A DNA stretch of 64,000 nt from Acanthacorydalis orientalis (taxonomy: Eukaryota > Arthropoda > Insecta > Megaloptera > Corydalidae): the NCBI GenBank assembly GCA_034766995.1, contig CM068323.1:22043346-22107345 (forward strand), written 5' to 3'. The notes beneath the pieces are model-generated. The model was given only the letters and a program-made list of their open reading frames with translations, did not search any database and was not told where the DNA came from. The position numbers were made by a program, and so were the translations under genes. Of the stretch, positions 61,849 to 64,000 are shown piece after piece (position 1 is the first letter of the stretch; each line of letters opens with the position of its first letter).

Positions 61849-63540
61849 GACTATGACTAAATTAGTTAAATACAATTTCTACTTTTTATTATCATTCGCT
61901 TCTATATAAAATATTTCGTTTTATTTAAGTACTAATTGTATTAACCAACGCTGATTGCTTTTATTTCCGAATAACCTGTTTCATAAATGCTGAGTTTTTA
62001 AAATGTGAAACATTTTTGAAAATTTGAAAGTCTTATCGAAATCATCTCAGTAATTTTTGAACAATTTCACATAAAAATTTATTTAAAAATTATTCATCTT
62101 CATTACATCCATTATCTGTACCCAAGTATAATTATTCTGAAAGTAATAACATTTTGTATAAATTTTAATGTCATTAAAATTTAGAAAACAAAAAAAAATA
62201 GTAATTTGTTTACAAAGACTTATTTGTATAATAACAGATGTAAAATCGATTTTTTTTATCTATATCTAGAGTTAGCATCTAATTCTAAGAAAAAGTCTAT
62301 GTGACAATAAGTCTAGTTATTCCTTAATTTCTATATATGGACTAAAAGATTCTTGCATATGAACTTAAAGACTTAACAACTAAAGATATTGTTCTTTATG
62401 TTATAAGATTACTTTATTTTTCATCAACTGATATCAAATCATTCAAATCAACCAAATATTAAATAACAAATTTTACCCATATTTGAATATTCAAATATTA
62501 ATAAGTAAAAAATGTTATAAATTAAATTCAACTTGTTTAAAAAACTGATCAAATAAAAAGTTAAAACGTGACATTAATAATATAAAATCGTTCACTTATC
62601 AATATATATATATATATATATATATAATAAATGGCTTTCATAAAAAAATTCGTAGCAAATACTATTCTGCTATAATATTTACATCAAACAAATAACGTGA
62701 CTTATATATGAGATTATTCTTTATATAAAATAAAATAATATTTGCTAAAAATTCTCGGAATGTAATATATTAAATTTATGATTTTTTTAGTTTACATTAT
62801 TATTTAAAAATTGCTGTAATTTTTCTGAGACAACAAACGATATTAAAGTATTAAACATACAGGTAAAAATATTTATATTTTTTTAGTATTCTATATTCAA
62901 AATACTTATTTGAGTAATATTTTCTAAAATATTTGAAATAGTGTTCTTACATCTTGTCCGATCGTTATTAATTTTATTAGAATCCTTAAAAGATATCGGT
63001 AGATGACACAAGTCGAAGTCGGTTGTAGAAAACACCGATAACAGTTACTACAAAGATACTAATCAAAGTGTTGTGAATATTTTAAATAATTAAATGTGTT
63101 TTATAATTGTTTGATAAAAATATTAGAGGAAAAAGTATTAGATTTCAATATATAAAATCAATAATTATTACATTAAATAAAATTTTAAAGATTCTGTTTA
63201 ATGATTTCTATTTTGAAATGGACATAATTTTAGGATTCATATCTGTTTTTTTTTTAAAAAAAAACATTTCAAATAGAATCCATTATTAACGTTATAAATA
63301 TAATTCGAAATTGATTACATGAATAATTCATATGTATTCTAAAACAATCATTTTGTTGTCTTCTGTTATAAAACATTATTTGGCAACAGGAAAGCATGGT
63401 TTCAATTATGGTCTTTGATAATATGAACAGTAATTAAACGCGAATGATGAAAACAATTAAAATGAATAAATAAATTTAATTAACTCGATAACCAGTTCGA
63501 ATATTTTTTCCGTTTGCAGAACCAGAAATGTGTTTTTTTC
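61849..63540. other. A+T-rich spacer, no gene seen
   Basis: Contains TA at 62602-62627 and a T10A9 block at 63246-63264. The frame at 63107-63289 is spurious. Confidence 0.65.
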
Positions 63541-64000
63541 TGTGTAACAAGCTGAAACAATTTCAACTATAATCTCCATTGAAAATAATATCCTAGTATA
63601 CGAGCACAGCTGTCACATTACACAACACCTATCTGCCTATTCTGTTGAATTTTAGTGACAAACAACTTATTTTCTGCAACACTTGGTCCCATGCGCGTCA
63701 TCTGTCATCCGGTAATCAAAATTCGGGTCACAGAATAATTTATGTTTAAATTTATATAGCGGAGGTCATAAATCATACGCAGATTTAAAAATATGTTTTC
63801 CTTTTGCGACATTCCTTTTTTTATCAGTTTCGTTACACGACCGTTCTCTCTATCTCTAGCGTGCGCTTTTCTTGCACGCAACGAAAACGGTTACTATTTC
63901 GGAGTGAATTTTTTTTCTTACCGTGTATAGTTTGCGGCGGATACGTACATATATTATTTATGATTTTCTTTTACGTACTTTCTGTTTTTGTAAAACTAAC
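63541..64000. promoter_or_regulatory. Island with TALE and Hox/Exd words, candidate enhancer (runs off the window)
   Basis: ACAGCTGTCA (63606-63615) is the inverted form of the decamer at 56288. CTGTCA (63702-63707) is a second TALE word. TCATAAATCA (63766-63775) is the inverted form of the Hox-Exd decamer at 27511, directly preceded by AGG, so AGGTCA (a nuclear-receptor half-site) overlaps it. GCGTGC (63860-63865) and GCACGC (63875-63880) form a short stem. CpG-bearing sequence continues to the window end. Confidence 0.38.

Larger units (their letters stand above)
1..64000. repeat. Dispersed (TA)n microsatellite family, shorter tracts
   Basis: Besides the long tracts listed separately, (TA)n runs of about 16-45 bp occur at 128-166, 694-746 (with CATA units), 1113-1132, 1573-1615, 2814-2838, 6471-6509, 7939-7980, 10316-10340, 12393-12437, 13166-13208, 13693-13726, 16593-16623, 17423-17459, 18350-18371, 20071-20086, 20625-20660 (TA then TG), 24319-24371, 26863-26906, 30122-30141, 34415-34449, 34692-34724, 36581-36626, 38660-38692, 39139-39172, 39930-39953, 42352-42394, 42900-42930, 46541-46561, 47264-47293, 51586-51621, 54767-54805, 56616-56656, 58370-58406, 61419-61462 and 62602-62627. 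Many grade at one edge into TG, CATA or TACG units. Translated, they give the Ile-Tyr repeats seen in many spurious frames. Confidence 0.97.

Noticed and set aside
63860..63880. GCGTGC/GCACGC stem as a terminator or small RNA
   Set aside because: Only six pairs; short G+C stems are common in such islands and intrinsic terminators do not apply in an animal nuclear genome.

Overview
This looks like a gene-poor, very A+T-rich stretch of an animal nuclear genome. By eye it is about three quarters A+T, and more than 55 (TA)n microsatellites are spread along it, roughly one per 1.1 kb. There is no operon structure, no long open frame, no ribosome-binding-site pattern and no rRNA, tRNA or CRISPR. 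CpG is not depleted in the G+C-richer islands (about 30 CpGs in 220 bp near 60.9 kb). With the extreme A+T background this fits an insect, and a hymenopteran is a reasonable guess, but nothing here fixes the taxon.

The layout alternates between two textures. Spacers of 0.3-1.9 kb are nearly pure A/T with (TA)n tracts, T-run/A-run blocks and no coding signal. Islands of 0.2-0.8 kb have mixed sequence, many CpGs and recognisable transcription-factor words (homeodomain, Hox/Exd, TALE, SOX, POU, RUNX, GATA, CRE, E-box, Su(H), CTCF-like and PHO/YY1-like). Islands lie at about 1.2, 3.1, 5.2, 7.1, 8.3, 9.3, 10.5, 11.8, 13.5, 16.2, 18.8, 19.8, 25.7, 27.4, 30.5, 31.7, 34.1, 37.3, 48.2, 50, 56.2, 59, 60.9 and 63.7 kb. 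This is the texture of a regulatory desert, or a very long intron, around a developmental gene. Which gene is not visible.

I find no protein-coding gene I can support. The reading frames over 60 codons are mostly translated (TA)n or use a non-ATG start. A few short ATG frames in the islands (1333, 3068, 5003, 13958, 30464, 51174, 60841) are listed as uncertain.

Two non-autonomous DNA transposons with hAT-like ends can be recognised (41571-42346 and about 12897-13165), both inside (TA)n tracts. The larger carries a roughly 315-bp internal repeat unit. The same unit forms a free tandem pair at about 37.72-38.36 kb and a fragment at 41.38-41.44 kb. A separate 126-bp tandem duplication lies at 61.59-61.85 kb.

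The observations most worth checking are the RUNX-word cluster that also folds as a hairpin (22.9 kb), the inverted homeodomain pair around a CRE/E-box (5.2 kb), the shared Hox/Exd and TALE words at 27.5, 56.3 and 63.6-63.8 kb, the two identical CTCF-like nonamers, the 315-bp unit shared between a transposon and a tandem array, and the excess of T-run/A-run blocks. I see no clear evidence of a new multi-gene system.
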